Shown here: one piece after another, positions 53,417 through 62,294 of the stretch
Layout of the letters: every line of letters begins with the position of its first letter
Position numbering within the stretch: position 1 is the stretch's first letter
Assembly: GCA_034679345.1 (NCBI GenBank)
Contig: JAXDAY010000004.1
Span: 1-64,000, forward strand
Reading direction: 5' to 3'
Origin: JAXDAY01 sp034679345
GTDB taxonomy: Bacteria; Eisenbacteria; RBG-16-71-46; CAIMUX01; VGJL01
DNA: 64,000 nucleotides
Notes under the pieces: model-generated
Databases searched by the model: none
Seen by the model: the letters and a program-made list of their open reading frames with translations, nothing else
Told to the model about the DNA's origin: nothing
Translations under genes and position numbers: made by a program

Positions 53417-55090
53417 ATGAGCGAGATCGAGCGCGACCGCCTGGAGGTGGACATCCTGATCGTGGGCGGGGGCCCCGCGGGGCTCGCCTGCGCCCTGCGC
53501 CTCGCGCAATTGCGCGCGCAGCCCGGATCCCCGATCGCCGATGCCTCGATCGTGGTGATCGAGAAGGGCGCGCATATCGGCGCGCACGCGATCTCGGGCG
53601 CCGTGCTCGATCCGCGCGCGATGATCGAGCTGCTCGGCTCCTTCCCGCCCGAGGGTTGCCCGATCGAGGCGCCGGTCGGGGCGGATCAGGTGCGGTTCCT
53701 GACGAAGTCGGGATCGCTGCGCCTCCCGCTGCTCCCGCCGATGCTCCGCAATCACGGCAACCATGTCGTCAGCCTGAACCGGCTGACGATCTGGATGGCG
53801 CAGAAGGTCGAGGAGGCCGGGATCGACCTCTTCCCGGGCTTCGGCGGCCGGGAGCTCCTCTTCGAGGAAGATCGGGTCGTCGGCGTGCGGTGCGGGGACA
53901 AGGGAGTCGACAAGAACGGCGAGCGCAAGGGGAACTTCGAGCCGGGAGTCGACATCCTCTCGAAGGTCGTGATCTTGGCGGAAGGATCGCGGGGCAGCCT
54001 CACGAAGGATCTCGTCCGGCGCCTGCGGCTCGACGAGGGGAGGAACCCGCAGATCTACGCCACGGGCGTCAAGGAGGTCTGGCAGGTTCCGGAGGGCCGC
54101 TTCCCGGCGGGGGAGGTGCTCCACACGATGGGCTGGCCCCTCTCCCGTGAGGAGTATGGCGGGGGTTTCGTCTATGGGATGCGCGAGAACATGGTCGCCG
54201 CCGGTTTCGTCGTCGCCCTCGACTACCGCAACCCTTGGACCGACGCGCACGGCCTCATGCAGGACTGGAAGCGACACCCGAGCGTCCGCGGCATCCTCGA
54301 GGGCGGAAGCCTCCTCACCTACGGAGCGAAGACGATCCCGGAGGGCGGGTATTTCTCGATCCCCAGGACCGCGGTCGACGGCTGCATCATCGTGGGCGAC
54401 GCAGGAGGCTATCTCAACGCCGCCCGATTGAAGGGAATCCATCTCGGGATGAAGACCGGCATGATCGCCGCCGAGACAGCGGCCGAGTGCGTGACCGCCG
54501 GAGACACCTCGCGCGCGGCGCTCGCGGTCTACGAATCCCGCGTCGATGAATCCTGGGTGGGGGAGGAGCTTCGATCGGTTCGAAACTTCCGCCAGGGATT
54601 CGCCGGTGGATTGGTCCGCGGCCTGCTCCACACCGGCCTCGTGCTGGCGACGAAGGGGCGGGGGATGGGCGAGCGGCTCGAGGTCAAGCCGGATCACACC
54701 CACATGCTCCGGCTCGAGGAGTTGCGTCGCCGGGGGCGGCCGACGACTCCGCCTGCCCGCGAGATCGATGGGGCGCTCACCTTCGACAAGCTGACCGATG
54801 TTTACAGCTCCGGGACGAAGCACGAGGAAGACCAGCCGAGCCATCTGCTGATCGCCGACACGGAGATCTGCAATACCCGCTGCAAGGTGGAGTTCGGGAA
54901 TCCTTGTCAGTACTTCTGCCCCGCGGCGGTCTACGAGATGGTCGCCTCCGAGGACGGTCGCGGGACGCGGCTTCAGGTCAACTTCACCAACTGCGTCCAC
55001 TGCAAGACCTGCGATATCGCCGATCCCTACGAGATCATCACGTGGGTTCCCCCGGAAGGCGGCGGCGGTCCGAGCTATACTCATCTGTAG
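53417..55090 (+). CDS. Electron transfer flavoprotein-ubiquinone oxidoreductase
   Basis: The 557-residue FAD/iron-sulfur enzyme passes electrons from ETF to the quinone pool. Signature parts are the FAD motif ILIVGGGPAGLACALRL, IGAHAISGAVLDPRA, GDAGGYLNAARLKGIHLGMK, and the C-terminal ferredoxin-like block CQYFCPAAVYEM with NCVHCKTCDIADPYEI, giving the [4Fe-4S] ligands. It sits on the cytoplasmic face of the membrane. The two acyl-CoA dehydrogenases in the window are potential electron donors via ETF, which is not present here. It starts 12 bases after the LON gene. Confidence 0.9.
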   Translation: MSEIERDRLEVDILIVGGGPAGLACALRLAQLRAQPGSPIADASIVVIEKGAHIGAHAISGAVLDPRAMIELLGSFPPEGCPIEAPVGADQVRFLTKSGSLRLPLLPPMLRNHGNHVVSLNRLTIWMAQKVEEAGIDLFPGFGGRELLFEEDRVVGVRCGDKGVDKNGERKGNFEPGVDILSKVVILAEGSRGSLTKDLVRRLRLDEGRNPQIYATGVKEVWQVPEGRFPAGEVLHTMGWPLSREEYGGGFVYGMRENMVAAGFVVALDYRNPWTDAHGLMQDWKRHPSVRGILEGGSLLTYGAKTIPEGGYFSIPRTAVDGCIIVGDAGGYLNAARLKGIHLGMKTGMIAAETAAECVTAGDTSRAALAVYESRVDESWVGEELRSVRNFRQGFAGGLVRGLLHTGLVLATKGRGMGERLEVKPDHTHMLRLEELRRRGRPTTPPAREIDGALTFDKLTDVYSSGTKHEEDQPSHLLIADTEICNTRCKVEFGNPCQYFCPAAVYEMVASEDGRGTRLQVNFTNCVHCKTCDIADPYEIITWVPPEGGGGPSYTHL

Positions 55091-55110
55091 GACCGCGAGA
55101 GGAGACGACC

Positions 55111-55635
55111 ATGGCCCTGCTGCCGATCCGCCTGTACGGCGATCCGATCCTGAGGAAGAAGAGCGAGCCGGTCGAGCGGATCGACGACGGGCTGCTGAGC
55201 TACGCCCTCGACATGCTCGAGACGATGCATGAGGCCGACGGGATCGGGCTGGCGGCCATCCAGGTCGGGCGTCCGATCCGGATGCTCGTGGCGGATGTCG
55301 GCGATCGAGCTCCGGCGGGCGCCTCGAGAATCTACTTCAATCCCGAAATCCTCGAATCGGAGGGGGAGTCGGTCTACGACGAGGGCTGCCTCAGCGTGCC
55401 CGGGATCAACGCGGAGATCATCCGGCCCGAGAGAATCCGAGTGCGATTCTTCGACGGGAAGCGCAAGGAGCGCGACGAGTGGTTCGACGAGCTGCTCGCC
55501 CGTGTGCTCCAGCATGAGATCGACCACCTCGACGGGAGGCTCTTCGTCGATTATCTGAGTCCCGTGCGCCGCGCTCTCATCCTGAAGAAGCTTCAGGCGA
55601 TCGAGAAGGAGTCGAAGAGGCTGCCCGCTCTCTAG
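55111..55635 (+). CDS. def: Peptide deformylase
   Basis: The 174-residue metalloenzyme removes the formyl group from nascent proteins. All three motifs are present: GIGLAAIQVG, EGCLSVPGI and QHEIDHLDG (metal His pair plus Glu). ATG 55111 has GGAG 7 bases upstream, 20 bases after ETF-QO. The C-terminal tail (RALILKKLQAIEKESKR) is normal. It is the last gene of the pepA-def run. Confidence 0.93.
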   Translation: MALLPIRLYGDPILRKKSEPVERIDDGLLSYALDMLETMHEADGIGLAAIQVGRPIRMLVADVGDRAPAGASRIYFNPEILESEGESVYDEGCLSVPGINAEIIRPERIRVRFFDGKRKERDEWFDELLARVLQHEIDHLDGRLFVDYLSPVRRALILKKLQAIEKESKRLPAL

Positions 55636-55917
55636 GGCATGGCGCTCCGTTCGCTGTTCAGGGCAGATCCTGTTACTGTTTATTCTAGAAATAGTTGTTG
55701 GCTCAGGTCGACACCTGTCGCACCCAAACGCGACGATACCGGCGGATTTATGCCCGCCCGGCCGCCGGAGAATCTACCCTGGAGACGACAATCTTGAGGT
55801 TGCAGACCGCAACGAATTGTCTCATATTTGATCTGCCTCGACAGGTCATGCACATGATCTACTGAGGCGAGCGATCGCTGATCTTGTTTCGCATAACTAT
55901 CCCACAGGGAGGTCCTC
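55636..55917. other. 282-bp gap with AT-rich core and small hairpins
   Basis: No supported gene. It holds a locally AT-rich stretch (55673-55696) and a GTTGC-AGACC-GCAAC hairpin (55799-55813). A TCATG-CA-CATGA palindrome lies at 55846-55857, and a weak promoter-like pair is TTGCAG and CATATT (55800-55828). It could be the 5' leader of the downstream secreted-protein gene or hold a small RNA. No riboswitch class is recognised. Confidence 0.4.
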
Positions 55918-56496
55918 ATGAGGCTTCTTGTTACTTTCGCTCTGCTCGCGGTGATAGCGGGTGCCGCTTACGCCGAGGACCCGCACATGAGCTTTGGGCC
56001 CGCGGGAGACCCATGGCAGGCTCCATTCCGCGAGGACGTTTGTCAGTACGGCTTCCAGGACGACTTGCCGGGCCAGGGCTGGACCCTCGGTCTCGGGCAG
56101 CAGCTCGGCATCCATTGCGTCGGTCCGATGACGATCACGCGCGTCGGCTTCTACATCGAGTTCCTGGTCACCGCGGGCGCGGTGGACATCGTGATCCGTG
56201 ATGGCGGCGTCGAGGTGCAGCGGACGGCGGTCAATCCAGTCGAGGGACAGAACGAGTTCGACATCCCGGATATCGGCGTTGCCGACCCGTGCATCATGCT
56301 CTGTCCTCAGGGCAATTTCTGGGCGGTGACCGGTGAGGACATCACCAACGGTCCGTTCGGCAACACCTACTGGTCGGCCAGCTGCGAGTGCACGAACGAG
56401 TTCACTGACAACAACCTGACCATCTGGGCGGTCTTCGAGGGAGAGGTTCCCAACGACACCACGACCTGGAGCAAGCTCCGCGCGCTCTACCGTTAG
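55918..56496 (+). CDS. Small secreted protein of unknown function
   Basis: The 192-residue protein has a signal peptide (LLVTFALLAVIAGAAYA) and a mature beta-rich sequence with six cysteines (CQYGF, HCVGP, CIMLCPQG, CECT). The beta pattern ITRVGFYIEFLVTAGAVDIV suggests a jelly-roll or galactose-binding-like fold. GGGAGG sits 7 bases before the ATG. It ends 25 bases before a perfect hairpin. I do not recognise the family; by composition it is probably extracellular. Confidence 0.65.
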   Translation: MRLLVTFALLAVIAGAAYAEDPHMSFGPAGDPWQAPFREDVCQYGFQDDLPGQGWTLGLGQQLGIHCVGPMTITRVGFYIEFLVTAGAVDIVIRDGGVEVQRTAVNPVEGQNEFDIPDIGVADPCIMLCPQGNFWAVTGEDITNGPFGNTYWSASCECTNEFTDNNLTIWAVFEGEVPNDTTTWSKLRALYR

Positions 56497-56521
56497 TCGG
56501 TAGGGCCTCAAGGTGACACAG

Positions 56522-56553
56522 GACCGCCCCGGATCGACGGATCCGGGGCGGTC
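56522..56553. terminator. Perfect 14-bp hairpin between convergent genes
   Basis: GACCGCCCCGGATC and GATCCGGGGCGGTC form a perfect 14-bp stem closed by loop GACG. It lies between the end of the secreted-protein gene (56496) and the convergent acyl-CoA dehydrogenase gene (56593), so it can serve both strands. No U-tract follows on either side. Confidence 0.75.
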
Positions 56554-56592
56554 TCATTGCGCCTGTCTCCGAGGAGGCGACGGCGCGGCTGC

Positions 56593-57777
56593 CTACGCGC
56601 TCGCGCCGAGCTCCTTGACGATGGCGCGGGCGATCACCAGGCGCTGGATCTGATTCGTGCCCTCGTAGATCTGCGTGATCTTGGCATCGCGCATGTACTT
56701 CTCGATGGGGAAGTCCTTCATGTAGCCGTTTCCGCCGAAGAGCTGGACCGCGTCGGTCGTCACGCGCATCGCCGTATCGGTAGCCATCACCTTGCACATC
56801 GCCGAGACTTTGCTGATTCCCGGCGCGTCGGCGTCGGAGGCGCGGGCCGCGGTATAGACGAGCTGGCGCGCCGCCTCGATCTGGGTCGCCATGTCGGCCA
56901 GCATCCACTGGACTCCCTGGAATCCGATGATCGCCTGATCGAACTGCCGCCGGCCCGCCGTCGCGTGCACCGCCAGCTCGAGGGCGCCCTGCGCGAGTCC
57001 CACCGCCTGCGCGGCGACTCCGGGGCGCGCGCGATCGAGCGTGGCCATGGCGTGGCGGAATCCCTTGTTCTCCTCGCCGCCCAGCAGGTTCGCCGCCGGA
57101 ACGCGGCAGTTCTCGAAGTCGAGCTCCACGACGGGGACGCATCGGATCCCCATCTTGTCCTCGACCTTGCCGATCGCGAAGCCGGGGGTGGGCTTCTCGA
57201 CGACGATCGCCGAGATCCCCCGCGGCCCCTTCGACGCGGGATCGGTCCGACAGAAGATCGTGTAGAGGGTGGCCACCCCTCCGTTGGTGTTCCACTTCTT
57301 GTGGCCGTTCAGGACATAGTGGCCGCCGTCCCTCACGGCGGAGCACTGCAGGCTCCCCGCGTCGCTGCCGGCATCCTTCTCGCTCAGGCCGAACGCGATC
57401 AGAGTCTCGCCCTTCGCGACGCCCGGCAGCCATCGGCGCTTCTGCTCCTTCGTTCCGCCGATGAGGATCGGAAACGAACCCAGCGCATTGACGGCGTAGG
57501 CGACTCCGACCCCGCCGCAGGCCCGCGAGAGCTCCTCGACCACGATGCAGAGATTCAGCAGGCCCGCCCCGTGGCCGCCGTACTCCTTCGGAATCCAGAT
57601 GCCGGTGAGGTCGGCTCTCTTCAAGGCCTCGAGGACCTCCCACGGGTACTCCTGGAGCCGGTCGTACTTCGCCGCGACCGGCCGGACCGCGTTCTCCGCC
57701 ACCTCGCGCGCCCGGGCGCGGTAGGAGCGATTCTCTTCCGTGAGCAGGTGATCGAGAGGAGTCAACAGCTCGGCCAT
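56593..57777 (-). CDS. Acyl-CoA dehydrogenase
   Basis: The 394-residue FAD enzyme resembles short/medium-chain acyl-CoA dehydrogenases. Signatures include GIWIPKEYGGHGAG, AFGLSEKDAGSDAG (FAD/substrate loop), LNGHKKWNTNGG, and the C-terminal LFGGNGYMKDFPIEKYMRDAK with IYEGTNQIQRLVIAR, where Glu of YEGT is the catalytic base in most members. ATG 57777 has GGAGGT 4 bases upstream. Substrate chain length is not evident. It follows nrnA by 73 bases on the same strand. Confidence 0.88.
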   Translation of the reverse strand: MAELLTPLDHLLTEENRSYRARAREVAENAVRPVAAKYDRLQEYPWEVLEALKRADLTGIWIPKEYGGHGAGLLNLCIVVEELSRACGGVGVAYAVNALGSFPILIGGTKEQKRRWLPGVAKGETLIAFGLSEKDAGSDAGSLQCSAVRDGGHYVLNGHKKWNTNGGVATLYTIFCRTDPASKGPRGISAIVVEKPTPGFAIGKVEDKMGIRCVPVVELDFENCRVPAANLLGGEENKGFRHAMATLDRARPGVAAQAVGLAQGALELAVHATAGRRQFDQAIIGFQGVQWMLADMATQIEAARQLVYTAARASDADAPGISKVSAMCKVMATDTAMRVTTDAVQLFGGNGYMKDFPIEKYMRDAKITQIYEGTNQIQRLVIARAIVKELGASA

Positions 57778-57850
57778 GCCTACCTCCATGTCGCGTCGCC
57801 GCCGAGACGTCCCAAGGCGGGCGGAGTCGCGATGTCGAATCCCGACGGGG

Positions 57851-58867
57851 TCAGCTTCTCAGAGCCCCAGCGCCGTCCCGCTCCACCGCGGCGGCCGATC
57901 GCATCAGGGGGATCACCAGATCGTGCACGAGCCGGGCGGCATCCTCGATCGGCGGCGCGAGGGTCGCTCCCGCGGCAAACGGGTGCCCGCCGCCGCCCAG
58001 GTTCTGCGCGATCCCGCGGACCTCGATCCTTCCCTTGGACCGGAGGGAGACCTTGATCTCCATCGACTCCGTCTCCTTCAAAAGAACGGCGACCTCAACT
58101 CCGTCGATCTCGATGAGATAGTTCACCGCGTCGCGCAGGTCGTCGAGCCGTGCCTGGTGCTCGAGGATCCGTTCGTGGCGAAGCTCGACCCAGGCGAGCC
58201 GTCCCTGCTCTTCGAGGCGCAGCGTGCTCAGGATCTCGCCCACCAGGCGCATCTTGCCCACGGGGTTGCTGCCGAAGATATGCCGGTAGACACGCCCGGC
58301 GTCGACTCCGCGGGAGAGCAGGTCGGCGGCGACGAGGTGCGGCGATGGATTGTTGCGGATGAAGCGAAACGAGTGCGTGTCGTAGGCGATCGCCGTGTAG
58401 AGGCACTCGCCTACCCGGGCATCGATCGGAAGGTCGAGGTAGCTGCGAATCAAGCGATAGACCATCTCGCCCGTGGACGAGGCGCTCGCGTCGCAGTCGA
58501 CGTCGGGCCGCAGCGCCCCGGCGACGGGATGATGGTCGAGGAAGAGCGTGGGCGTCCCCGAGGCGCGGATCAGCTCGCCCAACCGGCCAAGCTGCTGCCA
58601 GCGGTGCGTGTCGACGACCAGGGCGAGATCCGCCTCGCACTCGTGTCGATCGGCGTTGGGACCGAGGATCCGCAGCCAGCCCTCCGGATCGAGGAACTGG
58701 AAGCGATCGGGACACGGATCGGGGAGGATCGGATCGACGGAGATCCCAATTCTCTCCAGGGCGATCGCGAGCGCCATCATCGCGCCGATCCCATCGCCGT
58801 CCGGATCCTCATGTGTCGAGATCAGGATCCTCCGCGCAGCCAGGATCCTCTGCGCTATCACTTTCAT
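57851..58867 (-). CDS. nrnA: DHH/DHHA1 phosphoesterase, NrnA-like
   Basis: The 338-residue protein has the DHH set: STHEDPDGDGIGAMMAL, LALVVDTHRWQQLG, LFLDHHPVAG and AYDTHSFRF, plus the DHHA1 loop LGGGGHPFAAGA. NrnA degrades nanoRNAs (2-5 nt) and pAp. I chose ATG 58867 because GGGGGGAGAAGG lies just before it; longer in-frame starts are unsupported. It lies between msrC and an acyl-CoA dehydrogenase, without a clear functional link. Confidence 0.85.
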   Translation of the reverse strand: MKVIAQRILAARRILISTHEDPDGDGIGAMMALAIALERIGISVDPILPDPCPDRFQFLDPEGWLRILGPNADRHECEADLALVVDTHRWQQLGRLGELIRASGTPTLFLDHHPVAGALRPDVDCDASASSTGEMVYRLIRSYLDLPIDARVGECLYTAIAYDTHSFRFIRNNPSPHLVAADLLSRGVDAGRVYRHIFGSNPVGKMRLVGEILSTLRLEEQGRLAWVELRHERILEHQARLDDLRDAVNYLIEIDGVEVAVLLKETESMEIKVSLRSKGRIEVRGIAQNLGGGGHPFAAGATLAPPIEDAARLVHDLVIPLMRSAAAVERDGAGALRS

Positions 58868-59004
58868 CCTTCTCCCCCCGACTCGATGCCCCACCGCCGT
58901 CCCGGTTTCACTCGGGAACTGGCTAGGGTAGCCCGTCAGCTCGCGGGCGGTCAATGCAGAAGCAGTCGGCTCGGCGGCGCGGACGCCCGCTGACGATCAG
59001 GCCG

Positions 59005-59469
59005 CTAGGACGCCGGCTCCACGAGACGGGCGACCAGTCGCTCGAGGAACTCCCGGTCGACCGAATCGAACGCCGCCGGCAAGTGGCTGTCGAGATCGAG
59101 GACCGCGCGCACCGCCCCCAAGGAATCTCGAACGGGGACGACGATCTCACTTCGAGCCAACGAGTCGCATGCGATGTGGCCCGGGAATGCGTGGACATCC
59201 GGCACGATCTGGCTCTCGCCGGAGCGCGCGGCTGCTCCGCAGACCCCGCGGTCGTGCGGAATCCGCAGACAGCCGATATCGCCCTGGTAGGGTCCCACAA
59301 CGAGCATCCCGGGGGAGACGCTCCGGTAGAATCCGACCCACGAGATCCAGGGAAGGCGTCTCTTCAGAACCGCGCAGACAGTGGACATCCGCGCGATCTG
59401 ATCGGCCTCGCCTTCCAGGACCGACTCGATCTCCTGCAGGCATTCTTCGTAGACCGCCGCTTTGTTCAT
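59005..59469 (-). CDS. msrC: Free methionine-(R)-sulfoxide reductase (GAF)
   Basis: The 154-residue GAF-domain protein matches fRMsr in length and has the three conserved cysteines: IGCLRIPHDRGVCGAAA and FPGHIACDSLARSEIVVPV. The enzyme reduces free Met-R-sulfoxide with thioredoxin-type electron donors. Its start overlaps the S8 protease stop (ATGA), an unexpected partner for a cytosolic repair enzyme. Confidence 0.88.
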   Translation of the reverse strand: MNKAAVYEECLQEIESVLEGEADQIARMSTVCAVLKRRLPWISWVGFYRSVSPGMLVVGPYQGDIGCLRIPHDRGVCGAAARSGESQIVPDVHAFPGHIACDSLARSEIVVPVRDSLGAVRAVLDLDSHLPAAFDSVDREFLERLVARLVEPAS

Positions 59470-61313
59470 CGCGCCGCGCCCCTCTCCGCGCCGCGCCCGA
59501 GCCAGATCAGGCGCGCCGCGTCCGCTTCACCGCAGCGGATCCAATACAAGCCCGCCGGGGCGATCCGGCCGGTTTCGTCGCGCCCGTCCCAGGTCGACCC
59601 GCTCGAGCGGGCGACCCTTCGCCCCGAGGAATCGAAGATCTCCGCCTCGGCGCATGGGCCGCTCCAGCGGGCCTGGCCGCAAGCGGGATTGCCCATCAGC
59701 CGGATCGCGTCGCGGGCAGCGGGCGCGCCCACAGCGCCATCGGGCATGCGCAGCCGCCCCCAGCCGAGCACCTCGATCGCCGGTTCCGGCTCCGCGGCGT
59801 CGCGCAGAATCCGGATGATCTCCTCGCGCGACCAGACGAGGTCGTATAGGCCGCCCTCGAGCCCCGCGGAGGCGAGGAGCGCGGCTGCGCCCGCGAGCTG
59901 GGGCGCGGCTGCGGAGGTTCCGCGGAAGCCCTCCGAGCCATAGGTCCGCGTGCTCACTCCGACCGGCACGCACAGCTCCGGCTTGACCGGGGCGAGTTCC
60001 GTCGATCCGCGGCTGGAATAGGGCTCGAGATCGCCCGTCCGCCAGTCGGTCGCGCCCGCCGCGATCACTTCCGGCGAGTCGGCCGGGCTCAAGAGGCTCC
60101 GATCGCTTCGCACGTGCTCCTCAAGCGCGGTGCCCGAGCCGATGCGGAAGAGGTGGATCGTAAGCCCTTCGGGCGAACCCCTCCGCTGCCGGATCCGCGC
60201 GCGGAAGGGAGCCGAACCGCTCGCCGTCCATTCCAGGTAGCGAAACGCATAGGGATAGCCCTGGAAGTCGGTCTCGCTCGTCGCAACGATGTCTCCCGCG
60301 GCGTCGAGCATGTCGATCTGCAGATCAACCGCTTCCGTCGTGGGCCATCGGTCCCACAGCAGCGCGAGGGTGAGAGGGGATCCCAGCGAGAGACCGGGGA
60401 AGGAGAAGTCCTCGTCGCCGGAGGCGTCCACTTCCAGGATCTGGTCGCCGTCGACGTCGCGCCCCTCGAACCAGCTGTGGCGCCTTGCCTCGTTGCCGGC
60501 GGAGTTGATCCACAGCAGTCCGCGCCGCGCGGCAGCGTCGACGATGTCGTTGATGGGCCCGCGGCCGTCGAGGCTGCCGAAGTACCAACCGATCGAGTGG
60601 CTGACGACCGAGACCTTCTGGGAGAGCATCCACTCGACCGCTTGCTGGAGGTCTACAGGGGTCTCGACGTTCGCGAGGTAGAGCCGGGCGCCGGGGGCGA
60701 TGTCATAGACGAGCTCCGCGCAGGCCGTGCCATGGTCCTCGCCGCCGCCGGTGATGTCCCCCTGTCCCGAGGGGCTGCGAAAGTAGGAGCGCGCCTTGAG
60801 GTCCGCCGGCAGCTCTGAGCCGACGAGCCGGTCGTAGCGATCGAAACCGAGATCGATCACTCCTGCCCGCACCCCCTCGCCCGTGTAGCCGAGCTTCCGG
60901 AAGTCGGCGACGCCGATCTCCTCGAGACCTTCGCTCGCGACATGCGCGACGCACCGCGGAGGTCGAAAGCAGTAGTAGACCTCCTCCATCTCGGCGATCG
61001 TCGCGAGCGCGGAGAAGGAGACGACGATCTGCGCGAAGTCTCCCAGCTCTCCTTCCCAGCTTGCCGAAGGATCCGTCGCGTGGACGGCGAGGCGCAGGCG
61101 ATCCCATTCGACGCCTGCCTGACGATGGATCCAGACTCGCGCCCGCGACTTCTGGGCCTCGATCGGATCCCACGCCAGCAACGCGTCGGCCGAGCCGCCG
61201 GCCTTCTCGATCTCCCCCCGGCTCACTCGCGCCAGGAACGGCTCGAGTCCCCGGCCCGCGCCGGGGACTGGGCTCAGCAGCAGGCATGCCAGGACCAGGA
61301 ACAAACGCCTCAT
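59466..61313 (-). CDS. Exported S8 (subtilisin-like) serine protease with FlgD-like tail
   Basis: The 615-residue exported protease has a signal peptide (LFLVLACLLLSPVPGAG), a pro-region and an S8 domain. Catalytic Asp is in RAGVIDLGFDR, His in GGEDHGTACAEL, the oxyanion Asn in WINSAGNEARR and Ser in RGTSAAAPQLAG. An insert with a jelly-roll-like region lies between His and Ser. The C-terminus is the FlgD-like tail (AEIFDSSGRRVAR, TWDGRDETGR, GLYWIRC). Its ATG overlaps the barrel stop (ATGA). Probably cell-surface or secreted; substrate unknown. Confidence 0.85.
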   Translation of the reverse strand: MRRLFLVLACLLLSPVPGAGRGLEPFLARVSRGEIEKAGGSADALLAWDPIEAQKSRARVWIHRQAGVEWDRLRLAVHATDPSASWEGELGDFAQIVVSFSALATIAEMEEVYYCFRPPRCVAHVASEGLEEIGVADFRKLGYTGEGVRAGVIDLGFDRYDRLVGSELPADLKARSYFRSPSGQGDITGGGEDHGTACAELVYDIAPGARLYLANVETPVDLQQAVEWMLSQKVSVVSHSIGWYFGSLDGRGPINDIVDAAARRGLLWINSAGNEARRHSWFEGRDVDGDQILEVDASGDEDFSFPGLSLGSPLTLALLWDRWPTTEAVDLQIDMLDAAGDIVATSETDFQGYPYAFRYLEWTASGSAPFRARIRQRRGSPEGLTIHLFRIGSGTALEEHVRSDRSLLSPADSPEVIAAGATDWRTGDLEPYSSRGSTELAPVKPELCVPVGVSTRTYGSEGFRGTSAAAPQLAGAAALLASAGLEGGLYDLVWSREEIIRILRDAAEPEPAIEVLGWGRLRMPDGAVGAPAARDAIRLMGNPACGQARWSGPCAEAEIFDSSGRRVARSSGSTWDGRDETGRIAPAGLYWIRCGEADAARLIWLGRGAERGAAR

Positions 61314-61951
61314 GGGAACCTCATCGAGATCCGCGCGCTGAGCGAGCCGGCGTCGATCCTCTCGCGTCGCGCCGTGTCGTAGATGGCGTTCGATGCGGCC
61401 ACCATCCGGCGGGTCGGGACGTGGGAATAGGAGATCTCCAATCGGGGGTGCGGCCCTCCAGCGTGCTCGATCCCCCCGACCAGGATCCAGCCGGGATCCA
61501 TCGTCCCCTCCGGGACCCGGTCGAGTCGGTCTCCCGAGATCGTGTACTCGAAGCTCTCGCGCGACCAGAGCATCCGCAGCCCCAGACCGAGATAGGGACG
61601 GATCGCGCCGCTTCGGCGGACAGGGATGCGCAGGACGGCGCTGAACGGCACGCTGAGGAGCGTCGCTTCCGCATCCGACACGAAGAAGGGAGCCGAGAGA
61701 TGGGCGCTCGAGCGCCGGTATCCGAGCTCCAGGCCCAAGGCGATCCCGTTCGGACGGAAGACCGTCTCCTGCTCGATGAAGAATGCCGGCCCCGAGCCGT
61801 AGATCTCGCGGATCTCGACCGCGGCGGGCCGCTCGTAGCCCGCCCCGCCGCCGAAGCGCAACGTAGGCGCAGCGCCCGCCACCGAGACGGCGAGGCAGAG
61901 CAGCGTGGCGACGACTCCCGCGCACATCGACTCGGGGCACCTGCGAGGCAT
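61310..61951 (-). CDS. Outer-membrane beta-barrel protein
   Basis: The 213-residue protein has a signal peptide (VVATLLCLAVSVAGAAP) and alternating beta strands (FGGGAGYERPAAVEI, GLELGYRR, RPYLGLGLRMLWSR, PRLEISYSHVP), ending SARISMRFP. It resembles small OmpW-like barrels. I chose ATG 61951 because AAGGGAG lies 6 bases upstream. It heads the barrel-protease-msrC operon, overlapping the protease by 4 bases. Function unknown; a barrel upstream of an exported protease could help its secretion or anchor it. Confidence 0.65.
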   Translation of the reverse strand: MPRRCPESMCAGVVATLLCLAVSVAGAAPTLRFGGGAGYERPAAVEIREIYGSGPAFFIEQETVFRPNGIALGLELGYRRSSAHLSAPFFVSDAEATLLSVPFSAVLRIPVRRSGAIRPYLGLGLRMLWSRESFEYTISGDRLDRVPEGTMDPGWILVGGIEHAGGPHPRLEISYSHVPTRRMVAASNAIYDTARRERIDAGSLSARISMRFP

Positions 61952-62294
61952 CCGCTTCTCCCTTCGGGCACGACCGTCAAGGATCGGAGACTTTAGCTTC
62001 CGCCGCATCAAGAATCTGAAGCCGCCGGCCGGCGTCGCCGCGCGCCTCCGGCGATCATTTGCGTGGATCTCGCTCATCCCCGCGGGGTTCCGCCGCGCGC
62101 GCAATCGGAGGCGCGACGGCACGAAGCCTGCTGATTGAAGACGAGCGCCGGCACGTGCGGCGCCTGATGCGCGGGGCGGGCGGTTCAACTGAAGGTCGGC
62201 TCCCTCGATCGACTGCCACCTGGATCGAGGTCTCGAAAGACCGGGCAGCCATGGAACCCCAGCCGGTCGAATCGCCCGCCCGTCTCCGTGTCCT
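61952..62294. other. 343-bp intergenic gap, nothing recognised
   Basis: Between the barrel gene and icd I see no gene with family resemblance or good ribosome site, and no tRNA cloverleaf. Short ORFs in the gap lack plausible starts. It should contain the barrel operon promoter, but no clear -35/-10 pair stands out. Confidence 0.4.

Noticed and set aside
55680..55919. Small minus-strand frame in the 55.7 kb gap
   Set aside because: No ribosome binding site or homologous look; it overlaps the likely leader of the plus-strand gene.
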